From contig NZ_CALEJS010000016.1 in assembly GCF_937898475.1 (NCBI RefSeq), positions 186,001 to 250,000 of the forward strand: a DNA stretch of 64,000 nt, written 5' to 3'. The notes below the pieces were generated by a model, which worked only from the letters and a program-made list of their open reading frames with translations, made no database searches and was not told the origin of the DNA. Numbering within the stretch: position 1 is the stretch's first letter; each line of letters begins with the position of its first letter. A program made the position numbers and the translations under genes. This DNA comes from an uncultured Chitinophaga sp. Lineage in GTDB: Bacteria; Bacteroidota; Bacteroidia; Chitinophagales; Chitinophagaceae. Shown here one piece after another: positions 26,315 to 35,477 of this stretch.

Positions 26315-27880
26315 ATGGATGTTACTTTTATAACGACAATAGCCGCAGTGGTGGCATTGATCATAGGGATTGTGTTAGGTAAGGTGATATTTGCCAAAAA
26401 CACGCAGCAAAAAATACAGGAGGCAGAACAACAGGCTCAGAAGATCGTATCAGATGCGCAGATAAGCGCTGAGAACCTGAAAAAGGATAAGTTACTGGAA
26501 GCTAAGGAGAAATACCTGCAGATGAAGAGTGAACATGAGAAAGAGGTATTGCAGCGTAACCAGAAACTGGCAGATGCAGAGAACCGGATCAAACAGAAAG
26601 AGCTGAGCCTTAACCAGAAGAATGAACAGCTGCAGAAACAGGTACAGGAGAATGAGGCGATCAAGGAAAACCTGAACCGGCAGATGGAACTGGTAGCTAT
26701 TAAGCGCAATGACCTGGAAAAACACCAGGAAGAACATATCCGCCGCCTGGAAAAGGTGGCCGGCCTTACCGCCGAAGAGGCCAGACACCAGCTGGTGGAA
26801 AGCCTGAAAGAAGAGGCCCGCAGCCAGGCCCTGGCTCATATCCAGGAGATCATCGAGGATGCCAAGACAAAGGCCAACAAAGAAGCTAAAAAGATCATCA
26901 TACAATCTATCCAGCGTACCGCTGCAGAGCAGACCATTGAGAACGCCATTACCGTGTTCAACCTGGAAAGTGATGAGATCAAAGGCCAGATCATTGGTCG
27001 TGAAGGCCGTAACATACGCGCCATCGAAGCCGCTACCGGTGTAGACCTGATCGTAGACGATACCCCCGAGGCCATTGTATTATCCTCTTTTGACCCCCTG
27101 CGCCGCGAGATCGCCCGTTTGTCGCTTCAGCGCCTGGTGCAGGATGGCCGTATTCACCCTGCCCGTATCGAGGAAGTAGTGGAAAAGACCAAGAAGCAGC
27201 TGGAAGAGCAGGTGATGGACATCGGCGAAAGAACAGTAATAGAGCTGGGCATTCACGGCCTGCACAAAGAACTGGTACGCCTGGTAGGTAAAATGCGTTT
27301 CCGTTCTTCCTACGGTCAGAACCTGCTGATGCACTCTAAGGAAACAGCTAACCTTTGCGCCGTGATGGCAGCTGAACTGGGGCTGAACCCGAAACTGGCC
27401 AAACGCGCCGGTCTGCTGCACGATATAGGCAAAGTACCTGACGAAGAAACTGAACTGAGCCACGCCCTGCTGGGCGCCAAGCTCTGCGAAAAATACGGCG
27501 AGCATGCCGCCGTGGTGAACGCCGTTGGCGCCCACCACGATGAGATGGAAATGCAATACGTGATCTCCCCCATCGTTCAGGCCTGTGACGCCATCAGCGG
27601 CGCCCGCCCGGGCGCCCGCCGCGAGATCATGCAGAGCTACCTGCAGCGTATCAAAGACCTGGAGAACCTGGCCCTGGCCCACGAAGGCGTGGAAAAAGCC
27701 TACGCCATCCAGGCAGGCCGCGAACTGCGCGTGATCGTTGAGAGCGATAAAGTGACCGACAACGATGCAGACCGTCTTTCTTTCGAGATCGCCAACAAGA
27801 TCCAGACGGAGATGCAGTATCCCGGCCAGATCAAAGTAACTGTGATCCGTGAAAAGCGCGCCGTAAACGTAGCGAGGTAA
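26315..27880 (+). CDS. rny: Ribonuclease Y
   Basis: 521 residues. An N-terminal membrane anchor (FITTIAAVVALIIGIVLGKVIF) is followed by a long charged coiled coil (about 30-180), a KH domain (QIIGREGRNIRAIEAATGV) and an HD phosphohydrolase domain with HSKETANLCAVMAAELG and AGLLHDIGKVPDEE, whose His-Asp pair binds metal. It is a membrane-bound endoribonuclease that starts mRNA turnover. The length is standard. It is followed by a clear hairpin terminator at 27901-27956. The GC-rich 3' part of the gene differs visibly from the AT-rich leader. Confidence 0.97.
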   Translation: MDVTFITTIAAVVALIIGIVLGKVIFAKNTQQKIQEAEQQAQKIVSDAQISAENLKKDKLLEAKEKYLQMKSEHEKEVLQRNQKLADAENRIKQKELSLNQKNEQLQKQVQENEAIKENLNRQMELVAIKRNDLEKHQEEHIRRLEKVAGLTAEEARHQLVESLKEEARSQALAHIQEIIEDAKTKANKEAKKIIIQSIQRTAAEQTIENAITVFNLESDEIKGQIIGREGRNIRAIEAATGVDLIVDDTPEAIVLSSFDPLRREIARLSLQRLVQDGRIHPARIEEVVEKTKKQLEEQVMDIGERTVIELGIHGLHKELVRLVGKMRFRSSYGQNLLMHSKETANLCAVMAAELGLNPKLAKRAGLLHDIGKVPDEETELSHALLGAKLCEKYGEHAAVVNAVGAHHDEMEMQYVISPIVQACDAISGARPGARREIMQSYLQRIKDLENLALAHEGVEKAYAIQAGRELRVIVESDKVTDNDADRLSFEIANKIQTEMQYPGQIKVTVIREKRAVNVAR

Positions 27881-27889
27881 CGTAACAAA

Positions 27890-28045
27890 TACCAAATTCC
27901 AAATCCCAATTTGAGAAGTGTGTTCCTGACAGGAGCTGCTGATCAAATTGGGATTTTTGATTTTTACCCTTAGTAACCGGAACCTTGTTCCCGATGCTAC
28001 ACCTGATCTGGTATTTGGTATTTGTTATTTGGAATTTGGAATTTG
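27890..28045. repeat. Mosaic hairpin element, AATTCC/AATACC class, downstream of rny
   Basis: Left arm words (CAAATACCAAATTCCAAATC) start at 27886; the right arm (GGTATTTGGTATTTGTTATTTGG...) is at 28012-28041. Inside, a perfect 14-bp stem AAATCCCAATTTGA (27901-27914) with its complement (27943-27956) is followed by TTGATTTTT, a good terminator for rny. The far end carries a further hairpin next to the DUF1080 start. Confidence 0.8.
27901..27965 (+). terminator. rny terminator hairpin
   Basis: A perfect 14-bp stem (27901-27914 with 27943-27956) with a 28-base loop is followed by a T-rich tract, 20 bases after the rny stop. It is embedded in a mosaic repeat. Confidence 0.75.
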
Positions 28046-28067
28046 CCCCTTATCTTAAGGGGCAAAT
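28041..28067 (+). promoter_or_regulatory. Perfect hairpin directly before the DUF1080 start codon
   Basis: ATTTGCCCCTTA (28041-28052) and its exact complement (28056-28067) form a 12-bp stem with a 3-base loop. It ends 7 bases before the ATG at 28075, where a ribosome would bind, so it may limit translation or terminate leader transcripts. Function is inferred. Confidence 0.5.
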
Positions 28068-28074
28068 ACTTCAC

Positions 28075-28701
28075 ATGCAAAGAACTAAGTCTTTATGGCG
28101 GCGCCTGGGCGCCTGCCTGCTGGTAAGCGGGTTGATACTGACCACCACAAGTGTAATGGGACAAAAGGCAAAGTCTCTTTTTAACGGTAAGAACCTGGAT
28201 GGATGGAAAATTTACGGTACCGAAAAGTGGTACGTAGATCAGGGCAACCTGGTGTGCGAAAGCGGGCCCGATAAAGAATATGGCTACCTGGGTACCGATA
28301 AGGACTACAAGGATTTTGAACTGACCCTTGAATTCAAACAGGAGGCCGATGGCAACAGCGGTGTATTCTTCCACTCTACCATAGAAGGTACCAAGATCAC
28401 CGGCTGGCAGGCAGAAGTAGCGCCCGCAGGTATGCATACCGGCGGTATTTACGAATCTTATGGCCGCGGCTGGCTGATCCAGCCCACAGCCGATAAAGAA
28501 CAATACCTGAAAATGGGCGAATGGAACACCATGAAGGTGCGTGTAAAAGGCAATGTAGTAACCACCTGGCTGAATGGCCATGAGATGATCACCCTGGACG
28601 ATGAAAAGATAGGCAGCCGCAACGGGCAGATTGCCCTGCAGATCCACTCCGGCGGAGGGATCAAAGTAAGGTGGCGGAACATCAAAGTGCAGGAACTGTA
28701 A
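28075..28701 (+). CDS. Secreted DUF1080 (3-keto-disaccharide hydrolase-like) protein
   Basis: 208 residues from MQRTKSLWRRLGACLL, with a signal peptide ending near TSVMGQKAKS. The single DUF1080 domain shows LFNGKNLDGWKIYGTEKWYV, GYLGTDKDYKDFELTLEFK, GNSGVFFHS and IALQIHSGGGIKVRWRNIKV. The family has a concanavalin-like jelly-roll fold, and members cleave 3-keto-glycosides produced by Gfo/Idh/MocA-type oxidoreductases. The in-frame ATG at 27985 is in repeat sequence and rejected. A susC/susD pair follows on the same strand, and a second, tandem DUF1080 gene is at 37792. Confidence 0.93.
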   Translation: MQRTKSLWRRLGACLLVSGLILTTTSVMGQKAKSLFNGKNLDGWKIYGTEKWYVDQGNLVCESGPDKEYGYLGTDKDYKDFELTLEFKQEADGNSGVFFHSTIEGTKITGWQAEVAPAGMHTGGIYESYGRGWLIQPTADKEQYLKMGEWNTMKVRVKGNVVTTWLNGHEMITLDDEKIGSRNGQIALQIHSGGGIKVRWRNIKVQEL

Positions 28702-28728
28702 ACAGGCCCCTCAGCCAACCCGCTTATA

Positions 28729-28775
28729 AGGCCGGTCAGGGAAAATTTTAATTTCTGACCGGCCTCGTCTTTTTA
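28729..28775 (+). terminator. Terminator after the DUF1080 gene
   Basis: A perfect 11-bp stem AGGCCGGTCAG (28729-28739) with its complement (28755-28765), then a T-run near 28769-28773. Confidence 0.85.
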
Positions 28776-28836
28776 TAAATTAGCTGTCCTTCATAACCAG
28801 TTGTCTCCCTTATTATTGTCATTCCCGACTTTTATA

Positions 28837-28852
28837 TTGCAATCGTTTGCAA
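28837..28852. promoter_or_regulatory. LacI-type palindromic operator upstream of susC
   Basis: TTGCAATCGTTTGCAA is a 16-base near-perfect palindrome with a central CG, the usual shape of LacI-family operators. It lies 107 bases before the susC ATG. Similar sites precede the tandem DUF1080 gene and the Gfo/Idh/MocA gene. Confidence 0.55.
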
Positions 28853-28959
28853 CAAAAAGATATTTTACATAACTTGTCAATATGGACCACGTTTCAACCG
28901 TACGAACCATGTAGAAACCTTTTTTGTACCCTTAAATAAAAACATAAGAATTACACGCT

Positions 28960-31953
28960 ATGAAGAACTTGCTCACCTTGGGGGGGCTCTGGTTATTGCT
29001 GCTATGCCACAGCCTCGTCACCCACGCTCAATCCAACATTATCCAGGGAACTGTAAAAGATGCGAAAAGCGGCACAGCGTTACCGGGGGTAACTGTATCG
29101 GTAAAGGGGAAATCAACCGGTACCCAGACAGACATGCAGGGTCAGTTTAAACTGCAGGCAGACCCGCAGGCCACTTTAGTATTCTCTTTCATCGGCTACA
29201 CCACGCAGGAAGTACCTGTAAGCGGCCGCAGTAATGTTGACATTCAACTCGGAGAAGACCTGAAAAAACTGGAGGAAGTAGTGGTGGTTGGTTACGGCGC
29301 CCAGAAGAAGAAAGACGTAACCGGTTCCATTGCCTCCATCAACGCAAAAGCCATCCAGGAAGTATCTGTTACCAACCCGCAACAGGCCCTGCAGGGCCGC
29401 GTGGCGGGTATTGATGTACTGATCAACAGTAACAAGCCGGGCGATGAGCCGCGCGTACGTGTACGTGGTAACCGATCCATTACGGCGGGTAATGATCCGC
29501 TGTATATTGTAGACGGGATCCCGTATGCCGGTAATATGAACGACATCAACCCCGGCGATATCGCCTCCATGGACGTACTGAAAGATGCATCTGCCACAGC
29601 CATCTACGGTTCACGCGGGGCCAACGGTGTGATCCTGATCACCACACATAAGGGCAAGATCGGCCCGGCGAGGGTGAACTACAGCGCCAATTATGGTATC
29701 ATCAACACCCTGGGCCGTACCGATATGATGGACGCCAATCAGTACATTGCCATGAGAAGAGAGGCTAACCGTACGGTGGGCCGCTATAACGACAACAACC
29801 CGGATTCTTCTGATGCCGCCATTTTCAACGCCACTGAGTACGCCAACGTAAAGGCAGGCGTAAACACCGACTGGCAGGACCTGATGCTCTCCAGCGGATG
29901 GCAGACACAGCACAGTCTGGGGGTTTCCGGCGGATCTGAAAAAACCAAATACGCTGCCAGCGGTGGCTACTTCAAGCAACAGGGTGTACTGGAACTGCAA
30001 AGTTTTGAGCGCTATAACCTGCACCTGAGCCTGGACCAGGAGATCAGCAAACGTATCAGGGTGGGCGCCTCACTGCTGGCTTCCTACAGCAAACGCCGCG
30101 GCGAAACCTACAACGGGATGGATGCCGCGCTTAAAATGCTGCCCATCGCCTCTCCTTATGACGCCGGGGGCAATCTCATCACTTACCCGACCAGTGACAA
30201 CCAGCAACCTAATCCCCTGCTGGATTATGTGCCGGGTAACCGGGAGGAGAACCGCACCCGCTTCCGCCTGTTCTCCAGTCTCTATGGTGAAGTGGACCTG
30301 GCAGACGGCCTGAAGTACCGCCTGAATGTGGGACCTGATATCCAGCAAAGCAATTACGGACTTTTCCAGGGCAAGAATAATACAACTCAGCTGATAGCCG
30401 GTGGCGACGCCGTGGCGCAACGTAATGGCTATACCGTACTGGCTTACACCGTGGAAAACCTGCTGACGTATAACAAAGTATTTCATCAGAAACATAACGT
30501 AGGCATTACGGCCCTGTACAGTGTGCAGCGCCAGCGCGAAGATTCGTCTAACGCCTCCGTGCGGGGCATTCCCGCAGAAGCGCAGCAGTGGTATAACCTG
30601 GATGAAGCCGGGAACGTAACCGCTATCGGCAGCCAGCTGGGCACCTGGACCATCCTCTCTTATATGGGCCGTATCAACTATGGGTTTGACGACCGCTACC
30701 TGATCACGCTGACGCTGCGTGCGGATGGATCTTCCCGCTTTGCAAAAGGCAAGCAATGGGGTTATTTCCCTTCTGTGGCCGTGGCCTGGAATATGACCAA
30801 TGAAAATTTCCTGCGTTCCGTCAGCTGGCTGGATAACCTGAAACTGCGCGCCAGCTATGGTAAGATCGGCAACACCGGTATTCCGCCCTACGCTACACAG
30901 GGAGGCTTGCTACGCAGTCCCTACTCTTTCAATAACAGGGGTGTACTGGGTTATCAGCCCAACCAGCTACGCAATCCGGACCTGACCTGGGAAACCACCA
31001 CATCCTCCAACATAGGCTTTGATTTCAGCGTGTTCAAAGGAAGGATAAACGGTAGCCTGGACGTATATAAACAAAAGACCACTGACCTGCTGCTGAACCG
31101 ACTGCTACCCTACAGCAATGGTTTTCCGAGTGTGCTGACCAATATAGGCGCTACCCAGAACAAAGGCCTGGAAGCAGCCGTGTCTGCGATCATCCTGCAA
31201 AGCCCTTCCGGCTTTACCTGGTCTACCGATCTTAACTTCTTCATGAACCGTGAAAAGATCCTGAGCCTGGGTAATGGCAATAAAAGCGATCCGGGTAACG
31301 CCTGGTTCATTGGAAAGCCTATCACCGTTTACTATGATTACCAGAAAATAGGCATCTGGCAGACAGAGGCCGAAGCGCAGGTGTACCAGCAACACCAGGG
31401 TGAGATCCGCTTAAACGATGTGAATAACGACAAGCGGCTGGACGCCAACGACCGCACTATCCTGGGCTCACAGCAGCCCGACTGGTCTGGCGGTATGACA
31501 CAGCGCGTATCCTACAAAGGATTTGATCTCTCCATCGTAGCCTTTGCACGGATGGGTAATATGGTGAAGAGTGATTTTTACCAGAACTACAACACGCTCT
31601 TTGGAAGGTATAACAACCTGGACGTAGATTACTGGACGCCTTCGAACCCCACCAATGATTTCCCGCGGCCTAACCGTAACCAGGAGCGCCCGAATAACTA
31701 TACTACACTGAGTTATTTTGACGGCTCCTTCTTCAAGATCCGCAACATTGGCCTGGGTTACAACCTGCCAAAAAGCCTGATGGACCGCTGGAAAATGCAG
31801 GCGTTGCGTGTAAGCGTAGACGTGAAGCAGCCACTGATCCTGGCGCCTTACCGCCAGACCTACAAAGGCATTGATCCGGAAGACGTAACCACAATCTCAG
31901 TAGACGTACCTGCCACCTGGATGCTGCAGTTTGGTATAAATGCCACTTTCTAA
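28960..31953 (+). CDS. SusC/RagA-family TonB-dependent outer-membrane transporter
   Basis: 997 residues. A signal peptide (WLLLLCHSLVTHAQS) is followed by a CarboxypepD_reg-like domain (IQGTVKDAKSGTALPGVTVSV), the SusC signature LEEVVVVGYGAQKKKDVTGS, a plug domain with DPLYIVDGIPYAG and TAIYGSRGANGVILITTHKG, and a long beta-barrel ending QFGINATF. It imports an oligosaccharide-like ligand together with the SusD lipoprotein that starts 18 bases downstream. A LacI-type palindrome is upstream, and a secreted DUF1080 protein precedes it, so the cargo may be a disaccharide or glycoside. This is inference. Confidence 0.96.
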   Translation: MKNLLTLGGLWLLLLCHSLVTHAQSNIIQGTVKDAKSGTALPGVTVSVKGKSTGTQTDMQGQFKLQADPQATLVFSFIGYTTQEVPVSGRSNVDIQLGEDLKKLEEVVVVGYGAQKKKDVTGSIASINAKAIQEVSVTNPQQALQGRVAGIDVLINSNKPGDEPRVRVRGNRSITAGNDPLYIVDGIPYAGNMNDINPGDIASMDVLKDASATAIYGSRGANGVILITTHKGKIGPARVNYSANYGIINTLGRTDMMDANQYIAMRREANRTVGRYNDNNPDSSDAAIFNATEYANVKAGVNTDWQDLMLSSGWQTQHSLGVSGGSEKTKYAASGGYFKQQGVLELQSFERYNLHLSLDQEISKRIRVGASLLASYSKRRGETYNGMDAALKMLPIASPYDAGGNLITYPTSDNQQPNPLLDYVPGNREENRTRFRLFSSLYGEVDLADGLKYRLNVGPDIQQSNYGLFQGKNNTTQLIAGGDAVAQRNGYTVLAYTVENLLTYNKVFHQKHNVGITALYSVQRQREDSSNASVRGIPAEAQQWYNLDEAGNVTAIGSQLGTWTILSYMGRINYGFDDRYLITLTLRADGSSRFAKGKQWGYFPSVAVAWNMTNENFLRSVSWLDNLKLRASYGKIGNTGIPPYATQGGLLRSPYSFNNRGVLGYQPNQLRNPDLTWETTTSSNIGFDFSVFKGRINGSLDVYKQKTTDLLLNRLLPYSNGFPSVLTNIGATQNKGLEAAVSAIILQSPSGFTWSTDLNFFMNREKILSLGNGNKSDPGNAWFIGKPITVYYDYQKIGIWQTEAEAQVYQQHQGEIRLNDVNNDKRLDANDRTILGSQQPDWSGGMTQRVSYKGFDLSIVAFARMGNMVKSDFYQNYNTLFGRYNNLDVDYWTPSNPTNDFPRPNRNQERPNNYTTLSYFDGSFFKIRNIGLGYNLPKSLMDRWKMQALRVSVDVKQPLILAPYRQTYKGIDPEDVTTISVDVPATWMLQFGINATF

Positions 31954-31971
31954 ACCGTAAAAAAGAACGTT

Positions 31972-33597
31972 ATGACGAATATGAAAATATGCTGGATGAT
32001 CCTGCTGCTGGCCATCGCGTCAGCAAGCTGTAATAAAATGCTGGAAGAAGACCTGGTGTCTAATGTAAACGATGAATTCTATAATACGCCCGCAGGTTTC
32101 AGCGCCGCAGTAAACGGCGGCTATGTAGCCATGCGCAGTTTTTACAGTACTGAACGCGGAATGACGCTGAGTGTTTTTGGTACAGATACCTATACCAACG
32201 GCTCTGATGGCGATTTCAAATTTGCCAACCAGTACACTTCACAACTGGACGGACGGTATTCACACCTGCGGGAACTCTGGAACGCTACCTACCAGGCGAT
32301 CAATACCGCTAATGCAGCGATAGACAGGGCAGACGCCATCCCGGGCCTGGACTCTGCCGTAAAACGTACCGGCGTAGGGGAAGCCCGTTTCTGCCGGGCG
32401 CATTATCACTTCCTGCTGATGCAGCTCTTCGGACCGGTTCCTTTACAGCTGCATGAGAATAAGGAAATTAAAACCGAGGCGCACCGCGATTCAGTGCCGG
32501 ATATCTACAATGCGGTCATCGCAGACCTCCGGTATGCTTCGCAGAATCTGCCGGTGTCGCCGGAATTTGGCCGCGCCAGCAAACCAGCCGCAGAACACCT
32601 GTTGGCAAGGGTATACCTCACCCGCGCTTCTTCACCCGCGCGGCAGGCGGCTGACTATGACAGCGCAGCCAAATACGCCCAGGGTGTGATCAGCAACTAC
32701 AGCTTTTCGCTGCTGCCGGATGTTGGCCAGGTATGGGCACAGGGCAAGGAAAACAATGCAGAAACCGTATGGGCGGTACAGTATACTACAGACGCCCTGT
32801 ACAACTCTAACGACAACAATGCCAGCAGGTTTTTCCTGATGCAGTACGACATCCTGGCCGGGATGAAACGCGACCTGGCCAATGGTACCCCCTGGAAACG
32901 CTTCCGTCCAACGCCTTTCCTGCTGGACACATTGTATGCTGAGCGTGTACATGATACCCGGTATGAAAAATTCTTTACCACCGTATGGAAAGCCAATGTG
33001 GCAACTTCCAAACTCAAGGTGGGCGATACGTCTGTTTATATGCCGGGTCACAATGTAAGCGATGGCGAAATAGCCAGCAAGCCTTACCTGCTGGTTCCAC
33101 CCCGTAATTATACAGAGGTGCTGTATCCTTCCCTGAACAAATTTGCAGACGCATTGCGGCCGGATAACCAGGCCTCCGGTGTAAGGCCCTTCATTGCCTT
33201 CCGCCTGGCGGAAGATTACCTGATAGCTGCAGAAGCGCTGATGATGAAAGGCGACAATACAACCGCCGCTAACCTGGTTAATACCCTGCGTATGCGCGCC
33301 GCCAGGGTAGGCCTCACACCCGATGAGACCAATGCGCACAGGGAAGCGATGAAAATAACGCCTGCCCAGCTGAACATCGATTTTATACTGGACGAAAGAG
33401 GCCGCGAACTGGTAGGTGAACAACTGCGCTGGTTTGACCTGGTACGTACCGGGAAACTGCTGGAAAGGGTACGGGCGCATAACCATCCGCAGGCCTCCGT
33501 CAATATCCTGCCCAAACATATGCGGCGCCCCATTCCGCAGGACCAGATAGACAGGGTGAGCAACCCGCAGGATTTCCCGCAGAATACGGGATATTGA
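31972..33597 (+). CDS. SusD/RagB-family nutrient-binding lipoprotein
   Basis: 541 residues. A lipoprotein signal peptide ends at Cys20 (LLLAIASASCNKM). SusD features include an early helix-rich segment (AINTANAAIDRADAI), SusD_RagB C-terminal motifs (PYLLVPPRNYTEVLYP, FRLAEDYLIAAEALMMKG) and the closing QIDRVSNPQDFPQNTGY. It binds glycans at the cell surface and caps the SusC pore. It starts 18 bases after susC and is followed by a strong hairpin terminator, so the operon is susC-susD. Confidence 0.96.
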   Translation: MTNMKICWMILLLAIASASCNKMLEEDLVSNVNDEFYNTPAGFSAAVNGGYVAMRSFYSTERGMTLSVFGTDTYTNGSDGDFKFANQYTSQLDGRYSHLRELWNATYQAINTANAAIDRADAIPGLDSAVKRTGVGEARFCRAHYHFLLMQLFGPVPLQLHENKEIKTEAHRDSVPDIYNAVIADLRYASQNLPVSPEFGRASKPAAEHLLARVYLTRASSPARQAADYDSAAKYAQGVISNYSFSLLPDVGQVWAQGKENNAETVWAVQYTTDALYNSNDNNASRFFLMQYDILAGMKRDLANGTPWKRFRPTPFLLDTLYAERVHDTRYEKFFTTVWKANVATSKLKVGDTSVYMPGHNVSDGEIASKPYLLVPPRNYTEVLYPSLNKFADALRPDNQASGVRPFIAFRLAEDYLIAAEALMMKGDNTTAANLVNTLRMRAARVGLTPDETNAHREAMKITPAQLNIDFILDERGRELVGEQLRWFDLVRTGKLLERVRAHNHPQASVNILPKHMRRPIPQDQIDRVSNPQDFPQNTGY

Positions 33598-33621
33598 CGC
33601 TAAAATTGTTTGGGGGTTTGA

Positions 33622-33712
33622 AAGTTTGAGGGTTCGAGGGTTTGATAGTTTGATGGTGGCCTGATAGTATAAGGTTGCATGCTCAGACTTTCAAACCCTC
33701 AAACTTTTTTTT
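33622..33712 (+). terminator. Terminator after susD (GTTTGAGG-class inverted repeat)
   Basis: AAGTTTGAGGGTT (33622-33634) pairs with its exact complement (33694-33706), followed by an eight-T run (33705-33712). The left arm contains several further GGTTTGAWAG-like copies. Class member with 17990-18094. Confidence 0.8.
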
Positions 33713-33748
33713 GTCGTATCTTAATTGTGTCTAAAACTTTCATGTGTT

Positions 33749-34330
33749 ATGTCCCAAAAAAAGATTCTCTTTCTCACCGGCGATTATGCTGAAGATTACG
33801 AAACAATGGTACCCTTCCAGATGCTGCAGATGGTAGGGCATGAAGTACATGCAGTATGCCCGGACAAAACAGCCGGGGAAAAGGTGATCACCGCTATTCA
33901 TGATTTTGAGGGAGACCAGACCTACAGCGAGAAACGGGGCCACTATTTTACATTAAACGCCTCTTTTGCGGATGTACAGCCGGCAGACTATGACGCGCTG
34001 GTGATTGCAGGAGGCCGGGCGCCCGAATACCTGCGCCTGGATAAAAAGGTAATAGAGCTGGTGAAACACTTCTTTTCCGGTAACAAACCGGTGGCAGCCG
34101 TTTGCCATGCCATACAGATCCTGACGGCGGCAGATGTGGTGCGGGGCAAAAAGCTCACCGCCTACCCCGCCGTAGGCCCGGAAGTGACCATGGCCGGAGG
34201 AGAATACCAACACGTGAACATTGATGAAGCGGTGACCGACGGGTTGCTGGTAACCGCCCCTGCCTGGCCGGCTCATCCGAAGTGGATAGCTGCCTTTTTG
34301 AAAGTACTGGGCACCCGTATAGAGTTGTGA
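33749..34330 (+). CDS. DJ-1/PfpI family protein
   Basis: 193 residues from MSQKKILFLTGDYAEDYE. The family nucleophile region is VAAVCHAIQIL with Cys119 followed by His120, on the usual nucleophile elbow; the loop AGGRAPEYLR precedes it and a Glu lies in the first helix region. Members act as glyoxalases, deglycases or intracellular proteases, and sequence alone does not say which. The outer in-frame ATG at 33725 is less likely than the start given. It is flanked by terminator and promoter sequences, so it is probably transcribed alone. Confidence 0.92.
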   Translation: MSQKKILFLTGDYAEDYETMVPFQMLQMVGHEVHAVCPDKTAGEKVITAIHDFEGDQTYSEKRGHYFTLNASFADVQPADYDALVIAGGRAPEYLRLDKKVIELVKHFFSGNKPVAAVCHAIQILTAADVVRGKKLTAYPAVGPEVTMAGGEYQHVNIDEAVTDGLLVTAPAWPAHPKWIAAFLKVLGTRIEL

Positions 34331-34414
34331 TAATCTGTAAATTATTGATTCTAAATCTGGTAGTTAGCCAATAAATAATCCTCATTCCGGTTTCTTAATT
34401 ATGCCTGCATTACT

Positions 34415-34422
34415 TACCTTTG
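34415..34422 (+). promoter_or_regulatory. -7 promoter box of atpG
   Basis: TACCTTTG matches TAnnTTTG exactly, 28 bases before the atpG ATG. An imperfect -33 element TTTC is at 34391-34394, 20 bases upstream. Confidence 0.55.
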
Positions 34423-34450
34423 CAGCCGAATTGAAATCCATAATATCACT

Positions 34451-35338
34451 ATGTCCGGACAGCTTAAAGAAGTTCGTAACCGTATAAAATCAGTACAATC
34501 CAGCCAGCAGATCACCAAGGCAATGAAAATGGTGAGCGCCGCCAAGCTGAGACGCGCACAGGACGCCATCCTGCTGATGCGCCCTTATGCCGTGAAGCTC
34601 CAGGAAATGCTGCAGAACATCGTTTCCAACACGGAAGGCGATATTGAAATGGCCCTGGCAGCCGAAAGGCCGGTAGAAAAGGTACTGATCGTGGTGATCA
34701 CTTCTGACCGCGGACTGTGTGGCGCTTATAACTCCAACCTGATAAAGCTGGCCAAACAGCTGATCCGTGAAAAATATGCGGAGCAGTATGCCAAAGGACG
34801 GGTAGAGATCATGCCTATCGGAAAGAAAGGTTATGAGCACTTTGCAAAAAACGGATATAAGATCAATGATCAATACTGGCACCTGTTCGCAGATCTGAAC
34901 TTTGATCATGTAAAACAGGCTGCCGCCATTGCCCTGAACGGTTTCATAAAAGGTGACTACGATGCAGTAGAGCTGGTATACAGCCAGTTCAAGAACGCCG
35001 CTACACAGGTATATACCACCGAACAGTTCCTGCCTATTGCCAAAGTAGCGCAGAAAGAAGGACAACAGAAGATCAAGGCAGATTACATCTTCGAACCGGA
35101 GAAAGAAGTCCTGATCGCAGAACTGATGCCCAAGATCCTGAACACCCAGTTCTTCAAAGCCATACTGGATGGCCATGCTTCTGAGCATGGCGCCCGTATG
35201 ACGGCTATGGATAAGGCAACAGAGAATGCAGCCGAATTGCTGCGTAACCTGAAACTGTCTTACAACCGCGCCCGTCAGGCAGCTATTACTACAGAGCTGA
35301 CCGAGATCGTGAGCGGTGCTGCAGCACTGGCCGGCTGA
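34451..35338 (+). CDS. atpG: ATP synthase F1 gamma subunit
   Basis: 295 residues beginning MSGQLKEVRNRIKSVQSSQQ, with the N-terminal coiled coil (ITKAMKMVSAAKLRRAQDAI), the Rossmann-like centre (VVITSDRGLCGAYNSNL) and the C-terminal helix with SEHGARMTAMDKATENAAEL and the RQAAITTELTEIVSGAAAL ending. It is the rotor shaft of the F1 motor. It has its own exact TAnnTTTG box and its own terminator, and no other atp gene is adjacent, unlike the usual atpHAGDC order. The rest of the complex must be encoded elsewhere. Confidence 0.97.
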   Translation: MSGQLKEVRNRIKSVQSSQQITKAMKMVSAAKLRRAQDAILLMRPYAVKLQEMLQNIVSNTEGDIEMALAAERPVEKVLIVVITSDRGLCGAYNSNLIKLAKQLIREKYAEQYAKGRVEIMPIGKKGYEHFAKNGYKINDQYWHLFADLNFDHVKQAAAIALNGFIKGDYDAVELVYSQFKNAATQVYTTEQFLPIAKVAQKEGQQKIKADYIFEPEKEVLIAELMPKILNTQFFKAILDGHASEHGARMTAMDKATENAAELLRNLKLSYNRARQAAITTELTEIVSGAAALAG

Positions 35339-35392
35339 TAAAACGGATCTTATTCACATCAAATCAACAGCAGAAAAATTCATTTCCTCAAT

Positions 35393-35431
35393 AGCGTCAA
35401 AGACTGTAACTTTCAGTCTTTGACGCTTTTT
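35393..35431 (+). terminator. atpG terminator
   Basis: A perfect 14-bp stem AGCGTCAAAGACTG (35393-35406) with its complement (35414-35427), followed by TTTT. A textbook factor-independent terminator. Confidence 0.92.
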
Positions 35432-35477
35432 CATTACGGCTGCAATGTGCCAACTACATTGCAAAAAAATCACAACT

